Below are positions 37,190 through 46,121 of a stretch of DNA of 64,000 nt, in pieces. The position numbers and the translations under genes are program-made. Origin of the DNA: an uncultured Bacteroides sp. Its GTDB lineage: Bacteria; Bacteroidota; Bacteroidia; Bacteroidales; Bacteroidaceae. Numbering within the stretch: the stretch's first letter is position 1; every line of letters starts with the position of its first letter. The notes beneath the pieces were generated by a model. That model saw only the letters and a program-made list of their open reading frames with translations, searched no databases and was not told the DNA's origin. The stretch spans positions 62,001 to 126,000 of the forward strand of contig CAUHML010000003.1 in assembly GCA_959606905.1 (NCBI GenBank), written 5' to 3'.

Positions 37190-38968
37190 TTACCATACAT
37201 TATTAAATTTAGTACCCCAAGTCTCACCTCTCAACTTGTAATATCTCCAATGACCATTCAAGGGTACAGTTTCAATATCTTCTTTAGTCAAAGAAGGCAA
37301 CTTTAAAGCTGTTGTTATTGCATCCTCGTCTCCATCATCCGGACAAACACGATTATTTGCTCCTTCAGGGAACTCTGACATCTTAGCAGGTTCATTGCTA
37401 AATCCGGCTAACTTACCTAAATTATCGTATCCTTCCTGATTAAATAAAAGAATAAACGGATTCCAACAAGCTAATTTAGGATGCCACAAAATCCAATCTG
37501 GTAACTTACCTGTAAACCGGTTCAGATTTAAGGAAAGCATTTTCAGATTCGGCATTATATTATGCTTGCCAACTCCTCCTATATATCCCATATCCGGAAT
37601 ACTTCCGTAAAAATAGTTATAGGAGAGATACAGATATTCCAAATTATCCATTTCAAAGATTTCCTTAGGTAAATTTCCACCCATACCAATCGTTTCCAAA
37701 GTATATTTCTTCGGAATATCTGTCTGCAGATTTAACACAGAACCACTTACCCGGTTACCACCAAAATTCAGATATTTCAAGCCGGTCATTCCCTTCAAAA
37801 TATCCATTGGCAATTTTAGGAAATTATTACCATTCATATCCAATTCTTCAAGCTGAGTCATATTTTTCATTTCAGGAGGGAATTCACTGATACCATATCC
37901 CATTAATGACAAACTCTTCAGATTTTTCAATGTTGTAATCTCCGGACCTAACACAATTTTCTTTGTAAAAGCATTAGAGTTTCCGACAGCAGAGAATGAT
38001 TCCAACTCAGTCAGATACTTTATTTGATAAGGAACTGATTCCTTTGTATCAAACATAGAGAATCGTAATGAAATCACACGTACCTCAGTACTATCTTTAT
38101 CGATATCACCATAACTATAATGGTAGGTACGTTCTTCTGTCTCCACATTATTCCAGTGAGTAATAGGACGGCTCGTAACCCATCCTGATCCATCAAGATT
38201 TAAAGTACGGCTCATAGCAAGTAAAGCCAATGAATCACCTTCACGAGACGGAATGATAAGAGGAGCCTTTTCTTGTGTAATAGTTACAATTTTCTTTAAA
38301 AGCTCTTTCTGGATTTCTCCGGCACGAGTTATAGGCTTTCCTGTCTGATTAAATTTTATCTGTGCAGAACGCACTTTATCAAACTCTGTATAAGTCTTAA
38401 ATCTAAAACGGAATTTCTGCTTACGAGGAATTGTCGTTGAAGGAGTATATTTAGATTCTCCCTCCAAAGTAAGCCAGTCTAAATCTTCAGGAGCAACTAC
38501 TTCAAATGCCACATTTGAAGTAGCTTCAATATCAATGTAAGATTTATCCAATTCCGCATAAGAAGGAATAGTTACTTCTTCACTAGTTAATTGTATAGTC
38601 GGTTCATATCCCATTTGATTGATAGCTACCTCAACACTTTTACCACTTTCCGAATAGAAAGTAATTTTCCCATAACGTTCTTTATACAGATACGAAGAGT
38701 CAGCCTTAATAACACAAACGACACTACCTACTCCATTAGCCGGAGTCAACATACACCAGTCATTCTCAGATATTGCAGTCCAAGTTTCGTCAGTAGCTAC
38801 CTTTATTTCAATAACTCCTCCATGATTCAGAAATCCAACTTCAGTCTGATCTAGCGCAAAACCTGTCACGGTAGCCTCATCATCATCTTTACAGGAAACC
38901 GTCAGTAGCAATGTGCCGGCAATCATTGCCAAGCACATTGTTCTCATATTTTTAAATAAACAATTCAT
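37190..38968 (-). CDS. BACON and leucine-rich-repeat lipoprotein 2
   Basis: 592 residues. The lipobox LLTVSC is followed by KDDDE, fitting a surface-export signal. An N-terminal BACON domain (about residues 35-120; VATDETWTAISENDWCMLTP) and a second BACON-like domain (about 125-235; SNVAFEVVAPEDLDWL) lead into leucine-rich repeats (about 310-520; LKSLSLMGYGISEFP, LEYLYLSYNYFYGSIPD) of a plant-like consensus. Its stop lies at the start of the next gene in the operon. Confidence 0.83.
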   Translation of the reverse strand: MNCLFKNMRTMCLAMIAGTLLLTVSCKDDDEATVTGFALDQTEVGFLNHGGVIEIKVATDETWTAISENDWCMLTPANGVGSVVCVIKADSSYLYKERYGKITFYSESGKSVEVAINQMGYEPTIQLTSEEVTIPSYAELDKSYIDIEATSNVAFEVVAPEDLDWLTLEGESKYTPSTTIPRKQKFRFRFKTYTEFDKVRSAQIKFNQTGKPITRAGEIQKELLKKIVTITQEKAPLIIPSREGDSLALLAMSRTLNLDGSGWVTSRPITHWNNVETEERTYHYSYGDIDKDSTEVRVISLRFSMFDTKESVPYQIKYLTELESFSAVGNSNAFTKKIVLGPEITTLKNLKSLSLMGYGISEFPPEMKNMTQLEELDMNGNNFLKLPMDILKGMTGLKYLNFGGNRVSGSVLNLQTDIPKKYTLETIGMGGNLPKEIFEMDNLEYLYLSYNYFYGSIPDMGYIGGVGKHNIMPNLKMLSLNLNRFTGKLPDWILWHPKLACWNPFILLFNQEGYDNLGKLAGFSNEPAKMSEFPEGANNRVCPDDGDEDAITTALKLPSLTKEDIETVPLNGHWRYYKLRGETWGTKFNNVW

Positions 38969-38988
38969 AATTATATGTTTCCTTTTTA

Positions 38989-41643
38989 CTATTTATTTAT
39001 ATCCAAATCCAAAATCGAACATCCCCAAATAGTTTGATTCGAATCAAATCCTAATGTATACAGCCCACTACCAATCTTCGAGCAAACATCGCTAGGTATA
39101 GTCATTTCAATATTTGGATTTTCAGAGACATTGAAAGCAGTTACTAATGTAGGATATGAATACTCTTCTATTTTTTGAATATCATTATAAGATATATCCA
39201 ACAAGCGTAAAGTTGCATAAGCCGGATAAGTAGAAAGACCAGTCGGCCAATTCTTCAAACAGCGTATCTCTTTTTTATTGCCACGATTATCCTCAACTAT
39301 ATCTGACTGGTCTGTCAAATATAGTTTATTCAACAATGGCAAAGTAAACGCCTGAAGCGGAAATACACTAAAACAATTGTAACTCAGATTCAAGCCAGAG
39401 ACATAGGCCATAGTACGTGTATCAAATTCTTTCGGTAAATAGCGTAAACGATTTCCTGACAAATCTAAAGCCTCCAAAATATCCAGATTTTTAAATGATT
39501 CCGGTGGTAAAGAGTCTATCTCACAGTTCTGAAGTACCAAATGACTTATCTGAGATTTAGTTTCAGACAGTTCTTTCGGCATCATCCGACGCAGTTTTTT
39601 TCCTGAACCAGTTTTATAACCTTCACCAAGCGGATTTTTACTCAAGGTTAGAGTTTCTGCACGGATACCTAAAAATCCTTCTTTAAAATGAGTGATATGA
39701 TTATCTGAGAAATCGACACTAGATGCAGTATACTTGCTCTTTGTACCATCTTTAAATAGATTAGGGAATTCTGTCAGACAATTATTAGAAATAGAGAATT
39801 TCTCAATATCATCTGTTTCACAAAAATCATCTGCAATAACCTCAATCTGATTGTGATCAAAGAAAGCTTGGACTGGAGCAAGCCTGCGTTTCGTACCATC
39901 CAGTTTCTTCAATCTATTACTAGTGAAATCAATCAAACCAATCTTTGTCGCATTAGCTAACTCTTCCGGGAACTTTTCCAGTTTACAAGATGTTACATAG
40001 AGTATTTGTAATACCTTATTATTACTTTTTAAAAATGCATTCAAACCATTATATAACTCGTCAGCTTCCATTGTTGCATTACAACTGAAATTCAAAGAGA
40101 CAACACTTGTCATTTTAGTCAATACATCCGGAAATGTTTTAAATTGACAGTTATAAAATTCCAAATCTGTCAAAGCAGGCAAATCTTTCAACGCTGTGGG
40201 CAAATCACTCACACGACCGTTTGCTACATACAAATAAGTAAGTTGTTTTAAATTTCCGATAGTTTCCGGAATAGAAGTAATACGATTTGAGAGGCTTCCC
40301 TGTGCAAAATCATACGTTTTTCGAGTAGCAAAAGTAACTCTTTCCGGTTTCTTGGTTGTATAAATCCTTGACGTTGAAGTAGAATGTAATATTGCAGAAC
40401 GTTCCTTAGCAATCTCCATACGACGGGCACAGATATCAATGCCTCTCCGACGAAGTTCGTACGTATTCAATACATAATACATATCTTCTGTATTTTCTAT
40501 ACTAGCTGCATCATTATGAGTACCTAACCACAATGCTTCAAGTTCCGTCAAATCACCCAAAGCATCAGGAACTGCTCCTTCCGGATTAAAAGAACCTATA
40601 TCTAATGTTTTAACACGTCCTGTATTAGATAGTTCCACTCCCGGCTGATTGCCCCATTCGTCAATAGGACGATCGGCAAAACGCCAATTGGCTCCTGCAG
40701 GGAAAGACTCTCCCTGATATTTCCAATTCGGACCATCCATATTTATCCAGATATTGTACAAGGCAAGATAGTCCTTTATAGAGCGCATATTCTCCGGATA
40801 AGTTACAGTAAAAGACGCTTGGGTATACATAACCGGGGCAACATTGACATAAGTATCTTTCAAATCACCAGCCAACAACATATTAGTGCGTTTATCACTA
40901 TACAACATATAGCGAGTAATTTCATATTCACCAGCCTCCCATGTAGAAACAGTATCAGTATGCAGGTATTTCTCACCCTTTTTTGTATATACTTTAAATG
41001 AGTGATAATCAACACGTTCACTAGAGCCTTTCTTTTTATAATAAAGATCAACTTCTGCTATATCATCATAACTAAATAGTTCTGGATCTTGATCGAATGC
41101 TCTGGTTACTCCTTGGTTTGCTTTATCTGTTTCTTCCTTATAATTAGAAAGGTCTTTAAGAATATCAAAGTAAACCTTCCCATATACAGAAGATTTTACT
41201 TGAAGATTGACTTCAGTCACATGCCCATTAGATATAGAAAAAGGAACAACCTCATCCAAATAAACCGTCATTAACATTTCGGGGGTTTCCGCACCAGGTT
41301 TAGCCGTGCCATACAGAATATAACTTTGCATTTTATATTCTCCAGCACGTAGTTCCAACTTTTCAGATTCTAATCCTAGTTCTGCAGCACCTTCTGCAGA
41401 ACTTAAATTCAAAGACTGAGTCACAGGTAAATCTCCATATAACATGGATACCTCTACCTTCCTAACATTGGAGAGACTTAGTCCTCCTGCGCGTGTCGCA
41501 GTCGAAGTTTGTGGAGCAACCATCAGTTTTAAATATCCTGCTGTGCCATTGGAAGATATCACATCATCATCCGAACAGCCGGCAATCAATACCAAACAGA
41601 GCATTGCCGTACACAATCCATATATTTTTCTTAATAGATTCAT
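38989..41643 (-). CDS. DUF4458 and leucine-rich-repeat lipoprotein 1
   Basis: 884 residues; lipobox LVLIAGC followed by SDDD. Two beta-sandwich modules (about residues 36-155 and 165-285), which I take for DUF4458-like domains, precede an LRR cap (LALYNIWINMDGPNW) and many leucine-rich repeats reaching almost to the C-terminus (LTYLYVANGRVSDLP, LEALDLSGNRLRYLP). It is the largest of three LRR lipoproteins in a row. The order of modules suggests stalks holding an extended binding surface away from the membrane. Confidence 0.82.
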   Translation of the reverse strand: MNLLRKIYGLCTAMLCLVLIAGCSDDDVISSNGTAGYLKLMVAPQTSTATRAGGLSLSNVRKVEVSMLYGDLPVTQSLNLSSAEGAAELGLESEKLELRAGEYKMQSYILYGTAKPGAETPEMLMTVYLDEVVPFSISNGHVTEVNLQVKSSVYGKVYFDILKDLSNYKEETDKANQGVTRAFDQDPELFSYDDIAEVDLYYKKKGSSERVDYHSFKVYTKKGEKYLHTDTVSTWEAGEYEITRYMLYSDKRTNMLLAGDLKDTYVNVAPVMYTQASFTVTYPENMRSIKDYLALYNIWINMDGPNWKYQGESFPAGANWRFADRPIDEWGNQPGVELSNTGRVKTLDIGSFNPEGAVPDALGDLTELEALWLGTHNDAASIENTEDMYYVLNTYELRRRGIDICARRMEIAKERSAILHSTSTSRIYTTKKPERVTFATRKTYDFAQGSLSNRITSIPETIGNLKQLTYLYVANGRVSDLPTALKDLPALTDLEFYNCQFKTFPDVLTKMTSVVSLNFSCNATMEADELYNGLNAFLKSNNKVLQILYVTSCKLEKFPEELANATKIGLIDFTSNRLKKLDGTKRRLAPVQAFFDHNQIEVIADDFCETDDIEKFSISNNCLTEFPNLFKDGTKSKYTASSVDFSDNHITHFKEGFLGIRAETLTLSKNPLGEGYKTGSGKKLRRMMPKELSETKSQISHLVLQNCEIDSLPPESFKNLDILEALDLSGNRLRYLPKEFDTRTMAYVSGLNLSYNCFSVFPLQAFTLPLLNKLYLTDQSDIVEDNRGNKKEIRCLKNWPTGLSTYPAYATLRLLDISYNDIQKIEEYSYPTLVTAFNVSENPNIEMTIPSDVCSKIGSGLYTLGFDSNQTIWGCSILDLDINK

Positions 41644-41673
41644 TATTTTATTTAAACTATAACGTTTTCTGAA

Positions 41674-43548
41674 TTAATTTGCAGTTTGGACTAATGTAAA
41701 ATGAACTAATACATATCCTGGATTTGTTCCATCATTCGCAACAATAGCATACGTATATTGACGTTCCTCTCCGGTTTTGTTCTCTCCAACCTCAAATACT
41801 ATCTTCTCCTCAGATATGAAAGTACCAGTACCCCAATTTATAAGCATAGGTGAAATAGTAAAATCATAATCATCTTCCTTATTCAGTACCTGATGATCCT
41901 CAATAGATAAATCCTTACCAACAATAAAACTAGGTTGAGCAGCTTCCATGTCTAATCCTTCATAAGAATACTCATATTTTTTACCTGCCGCCGGTACATT
42001 TATTACAACGTTATTACCATCTAAGCCTTCACACCAGAATTGGCTAAAATCCAACTTTTTGCCTTTTTGACCGATAATAAGCATATTATCTCGAAGCCCT
42101 TCTCGCAATTCATCATTTCCATCAAACAAAGAATATACATCAGGATATTCTGTTCCAGAAACTATGAATATAGCACAGAAACGATCTTCAAGCGGTGTTG
42201 GATCACTCCATTCATCCGTTCCACGCTCACCCACACTAAATATAGAAGTTGTTTTACCCAGCTTAACACGAGTAAGTTCCGACTCATTATGGTTCATCCA
42301 CCAAATCTCACTAGTATACACTCTATCCATATTAGCATCATATTTAACAGCATATATTGCAATGTCATCGGCGTCACTAGCTGTAATTTCAACTTTCATA
42401 TCACTAAAAGATTCTTCCTGATTAGTCCAGGTACCATCTGCATTAAACATAAAATATGGATACATATCTGAAGGATCATTATCCTTGAAAACTGAGCGAT
42501 CGTAAGTTACATATTTACCACCGACTCCTGCAAACTCAATTGGTAATTCTATATTATCCAACTTAGTATCAGTTGTAGCATCTTTGAAAGTTAAAACAGC
42601 ATTCAATTCATCTGTGTCAATTTCACTATTTTTTAGAACCAATTTAATTCGAGTAGAAACAGGCAAAAATTTAGCCGATTGATTATCCCCCAGTACCTCA
42701 ACAGATTCAACAAATTCTGGTTTTTCGTCAAAATCCCATGCTACATTTGAATATACAGTAGCAAGACCTATATACTCACCATCTCCATTTTGATTAATCA
42801 ATTCTACTTTATCCACATCAAATGTCAAAGATGGAGTAATTCCTTTAAAGTCCAATTGATAATCGACAGTAGCAGGTGTACGAGTTGCTGATGTATATTC
42901 AAAATGAGCCACAGCACTTTGTGCCCCATATTTTCCAGTCTCATAAAGTTTATCAAAATCAGCATAGAAAGTCACTGTATAAGAACCATCTTCATTAGCA
43001 TCCGCTGCTTTTGAATAGCTCAGCCAACTCTTATCTGTGTTTACAGTCCAATCATAATTACTTGTAACATTTACAGTCGCAACAAAAGCTTTACTATCAT
43101 CACTTATTTGAATATTATCAAAAGTCTGTCCGTTTTGACTAGCGCTTGAGAAAAACAGAATAGTACCTTTAGATGCCTGCTTCACAGAAATAGTTGCTTC
43201 TTTTCCTGTACTTTTATCTTTAATGGTAATTGTAGCAGGGCGAATATCAAAACTTTCATTCTCATGAATAGTTGCTGTAAGAGTGATATCACCAGCAGAT
43301 CCTGTTAATTTATTCAACTTCAACCAAGTAGCACTAGAGGCTGCTGTCCAATCACTACCAGCTGTAAAATTAATATCAATAGTAGACCCTTCTGATAAAC
43401 AGGTAATCTTATCAATAGTATTCAATTGAATGCCGGAAGCCGAGGAACTACCACCTTCATTTTTTTCATCGTCCCCACATGCTGCAAACGCAACCATTAC
43501 TACGCATAAAGCGAGAAGCTGACGCAAATAAATCATTGTCGTTTTCAT
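41674..43548 (-). CDS. Multi-BACON lipoprotein
   Basis: 624 residues; lipobox VAFAAC followed by GDDEK. At least two BACON domains follow one another (about residues 38-125 with NFTAGSDWTAASSATWLKL, and 130-230 with VTSNYDWTVNTDKSWLSY), then a third related module near 240-340, and a C-terminal half of unknown fold. BACON modules are usually spacers or carbohydrate- or mucin-binding units in Bacteroides surface proteins. Placement after DUF4843 in a SusCD operon suggests an accessory surface-binding role. Confidence 0.82.
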   Translation of the reverse strand: MKTTMIYLRQLLALCVVMVAFAACGDDEKNEGGSSSASGIQLNTIDKITCLSEGSTIDINFTAGSDWTAASSATWLKLNKLTGSAGDITLTATIHENESFDIRPATITIKDKSTGKEATISVKQASKGTILFFSSASQNGQTFDNIQISDDSKAFVATVNVTSNYDWTVNTDKSWLSYSKAADANEDGSYTVTFYADFDKLYETGKYGAQSAVAHFEYTSATRTPATVDYQLDFKGITPSLTFDVDKVELINQNGDGEYIGLATVYSNVAWDFDEKPEFVESVEVLGDNQSAKFLPVSTRIKLVLKNSEIDTDELNAVLTFKDATTDTKLDNIELPIEFAGVGGKYVTYDRSVFKDNDPSDMYPYFMFNADGTWTNQEESFSDMKVEITASDADDIAIYAVKYDANMDRVYTSEIWWMNHNESELTRVKLGKTTSIFSVGERGTDEWSDPTPLEDRFCAIFIVSGTEYPDVYSLFDGNDELREGLRDNMLIIGQKGKKLDFSQFWCEGLDGNNVVINVPAAGKKYEYSYEGLDMEAAQPSFIVGKDLSIEDHQVLNKEDDYDFTISPMLINWGTGTFISEEKIVFEVGENKTGEERQYTYAIVANDGTNPGYVLVHFTLVQTAN

Positions 43549-43563
43549 ATTATCTATATTAAA

Positions 43564-44502
43564 TTAGTACTTATTCAATTTAAAAGTCGAAGTATAACTG
43601 GAGAAACCACGTGTTGCAGCTCCATTGTTATTATCAGCTTCTTCATCAGCATCAATACATTCGAAAATATACTGATATACACCGAAGCTACCGATTTGCG
43701 GTACATAAGCCTCGAGAATCAGCACAAAGAAATTATCGAAAGTATTGAAATAAGAAGGATATTGTTCTACCGAACGTACCCATACATATCCATAGTTACT
43801 TTCACGGAAAGCCGCTTGTTCAGGAACCGTTATTCTCAAGTCCAAAGGATCTTTCTCATCAAAAATAATACGAATTTTTTCTGAAGACGATTCACCAAAC
43901 ATATCCGTCAATATCAGTGTATGATCATCTTTCTTATATCCATGAGCAGAATATTGTCCCATACTGCTATCGAACGGGAAAGAAGCAAGCATTATCAGAT
44001 TCACCTTGTCGTCCTCCTTCTTTATTTTCAAGAATTCATTCATCTTGAACGGAGGACACTTCACTAAATCCACACGTGTAGTATTCCCATATAAATTCCA
44101 TTCCTGTGCTTTAGGTTCAACTAAACGTAAACTTACAACCAGACTATCTTCACGTGCAATGTTTGTATAATGTCCTTTCAAACTGACATTTGCGACACGC
44201 TCACCGGCCTTTATCGTTATATTATTAGAATTATCAACGAAATCGAAATGGAGTCCACGAACAGCAGTTGATTTTTCATTGACAATCTCTACAGCGTAAT
44301 TGCGGTCATAATCGGCTGTTGTAGTAGCAGCCACCGGCACACTAAAGGTTTCTTCCTTATCCTGTACAGGCATCGTATAAACCGTATCAGAGAACATCAC
44401 ATATTCAGGTCCCGAATATGTAATCCCTTCATCCGACTGACAAGCTACCATAATAACAGCCGCTACCGGAGTCGCCAACAGAAGATTCAAAAATTTCTTC
44501 AT
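43564..44502 (-). CDS. DUF4843 lipoprotein
   Basis: 312 residues starting MKKFLNLLLATP (an ATG two codons earlier is equally possible). The lipobox VIMVAC is followed by QSDEG. The mature sequence YVMFSDTVYTMPVQDKEETF and LHFDFVDNSNNITIKAGE fits DUF4843, a family typically found directly after SusD in SusCD loci that lack polysaccharide-degrading enzymes. Function unknown; probably an accessory to the SusCD complex. Confidence 0.85.
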   Translation of the reverse strand: MKKFLNLLLATPVAAVIMVACQSDEGITYSGPEYVMFSDTVYTMPVQDKEETFSVPVAATTTADYDRNYAVEIVNEKSTAVRGLHFDFVDNSNNITIKAGERVANVSLKGHYTNIAREDSLVVSLRLVEPKAQEWNLYGNTTRVDLVKCPPFKMNEFLKIKKEDDKVNLIMLASFPFDSSMGQYSAHGYKKDDHTLILTDMFGESSSEKIRIIFDEKDPLDLRITVPEQAAFRESNYGYVWVRSVEQYPSYFNTFDNFFVLILEAYVPQIGSFGVYQYIFECIDADEEADNNNGAATRGFSSYTSTFKLNKY

Positions 44503-44529
44503 ATACATTTAATCTGTTATATGTTTTGA

Positions 44530-46089
44530 TTAATTATTACTAGCATTACCAACCACCAAACCATTGGTTGCTTCTATCTCATGTTTTGGAATAGGCCAAG
44601 TAGTGAAACGATACTTTGCATCTGTATATTTCACTTCCATTTCATTATTATAAGGCCCTTGTAAACTGTATAGTTGCTTCTGACGTTTGATAGGATCATG
44701 CCAGCGTTTCAAGTCGGACAGGCGGAAACCTTCCAAATATAATTCACGAGCACGTTCGTTCTTTATTTCCTTCAGCAAATCATCACCGGAAACACCTAAT
44801 GAACCAAAGCCACTGATGCGCTTACGCATTACCGAAGAGAGGTCTTTCTGAGAATTTTCATCATCATTCAACCAATAATAGGCTTCTGCACGTACCAAAT
44901 AAACTTCCGAAAGACGAAGAGGTTTCGGCATATTAACAAATCTGGGGATATCTCCTCCATCAAGATCTGTATTTCCCGGGTATTTGGTAATGAGATACAC
45001 TTCGTCACCATTTACATCTTTTGTTGGTGTGCAAAATATAGAAGCACGCTTATCATTCTCATCATATAAGTCCAAGATTGCTTCTGCAAAATGATATCTG
45101 GGATTATAGGTCGAATTATTATACGACAATAGTTCTTTTCCTAATGCACCACCATAACTAGTAGAACTCATGCCTATTTTCCAAATAACCTCGTCACTTG
45201 CATCACGCATCCACATCACTTGATAATCCGTGTAATATTTAGAGTCAATAACAAAAGCATTATTGATTGCATCCGAAAGTTCATACACTCCCAACTTAAT
45301 CACTTTTGTAGCAGCTTCTACTGATTTCTTCAAATATTCATTATTTCTATCACGCTTTAAATCCCCCATTCCCATATACATATAGATACGTGCACGAAGA
45401 GCATATACAGCTCCCTTACTGAAATAATGACTATCAGCCACTGTACGTGAATCCGGTAAGTTATCTTCGGCACTCTTCAAATCACTGATAATCTGATTAT
45501 AGGATTCACGCAAGGTAGAGCGTTTTACCTTCGGAACATCATCCCGATAAGTAGTAGGAAGACAGATACCCATATTTTCCGTATCGGCATTTACCGAAGT
45601 CATCGGTTCACAAAACAAACGGATCAGTTCTGCATAAGCCATGGCACGTGCAAAATATACCTCGCCCAAACGCTTTTTGAAATTATCTTTGTCGGCAGTC
45701 GTTTTCAAATTAACCTCTACCTGATCCTTATAGTCAAGGAAAAAGTTACAACGGGCTACAATTGTATAAAGTCCATTGTATACAGCAATTATCTCATCTG
45801 TTGTAGACTTAATATCCCATTGATAAATATTAGTATAGAATCCATTATTAGTATTCAAAGCAGCATAAGCCATATCCGCCTGAATATCGGGGAGCAAAGT
45901 CATGTAGCCACTATATAATGCACTATTTTTAAATGCACTATAAATGCCCACCACCCATGCATCGCAATCGTCTATCGTACGCAATGCCTCATGTTCAGGA
46001 ACGGCACTATCTGGTGTCAAATCCATATCACAAGAGGTCGTAGTAAACACCAGCGACATCAATAAGAATAGTATTTTTACTTTTTTCAT
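44530..46089 (-). CDS. SusD/RagB-family lipoprotein
   Basis: 519 residues; lipobox TTTSC followed by DMDLTPD. It has the SusD hallmarks: an N-terminal helical region (TIDDCDAWVVGIYSAF), AMAYAELIRLFCEPM, SEVYLVRAEAYYWLND and ARELYLEGFRLSDLKRWHD, ending in WPIPKHEIEATNG. It starts 32 bases after the SusC stop and forms the ligand-capturing lid of that transporter. Confidence 0.94.
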   Translation of the reverse strand: MKKVKILFLLMSLVFTTTSCDMDLTPDSAVPEHEALRTIDDCDAWVVGIYSAFKNSALYSGYMTLLPDIQADMAYAALNTNNGFYTNIYQWDIKSTTDEIIAVYNGLYTIVARCNFFLDYKDQVEVNLKTTADKDNFKKRLGEVYFARAMAYAELIRLFCEPMTSVNADTENMGICLPTTYRDDVPKVKRSTLRESYNQIISDLKSAEDNLPDSRTVADSHYFSKGAVYALRARIYMYMGMGDLKRDRNNEYLKKSVEAATKVIKLGVYELSDAINNAFVIDSKYYTDYQVMWMRDASDEVIWKIGMSSTSYGGALGKELLSYNNSTYNPRYHFAEAILDLYDENDKRASIFCTPTKDVNGDEVYLITKYPGNTDLDGGDIPRFVNMPKPLRLSEVYLVRAEAYYWLNDDENSQKDLSSVMRKRISGFGSLGVSGDDLLKEIKNERARELYLEGFRLSDLKRWHDPIKRQKQLYSLQGPYNNEMEVKYTDAKYRFTTWPIPKHEIEATNGLVVGNASNN

Positions 46090-46121
46090 TTTATGTATTA
46101 TATTAATGTATAGAAAAACGC

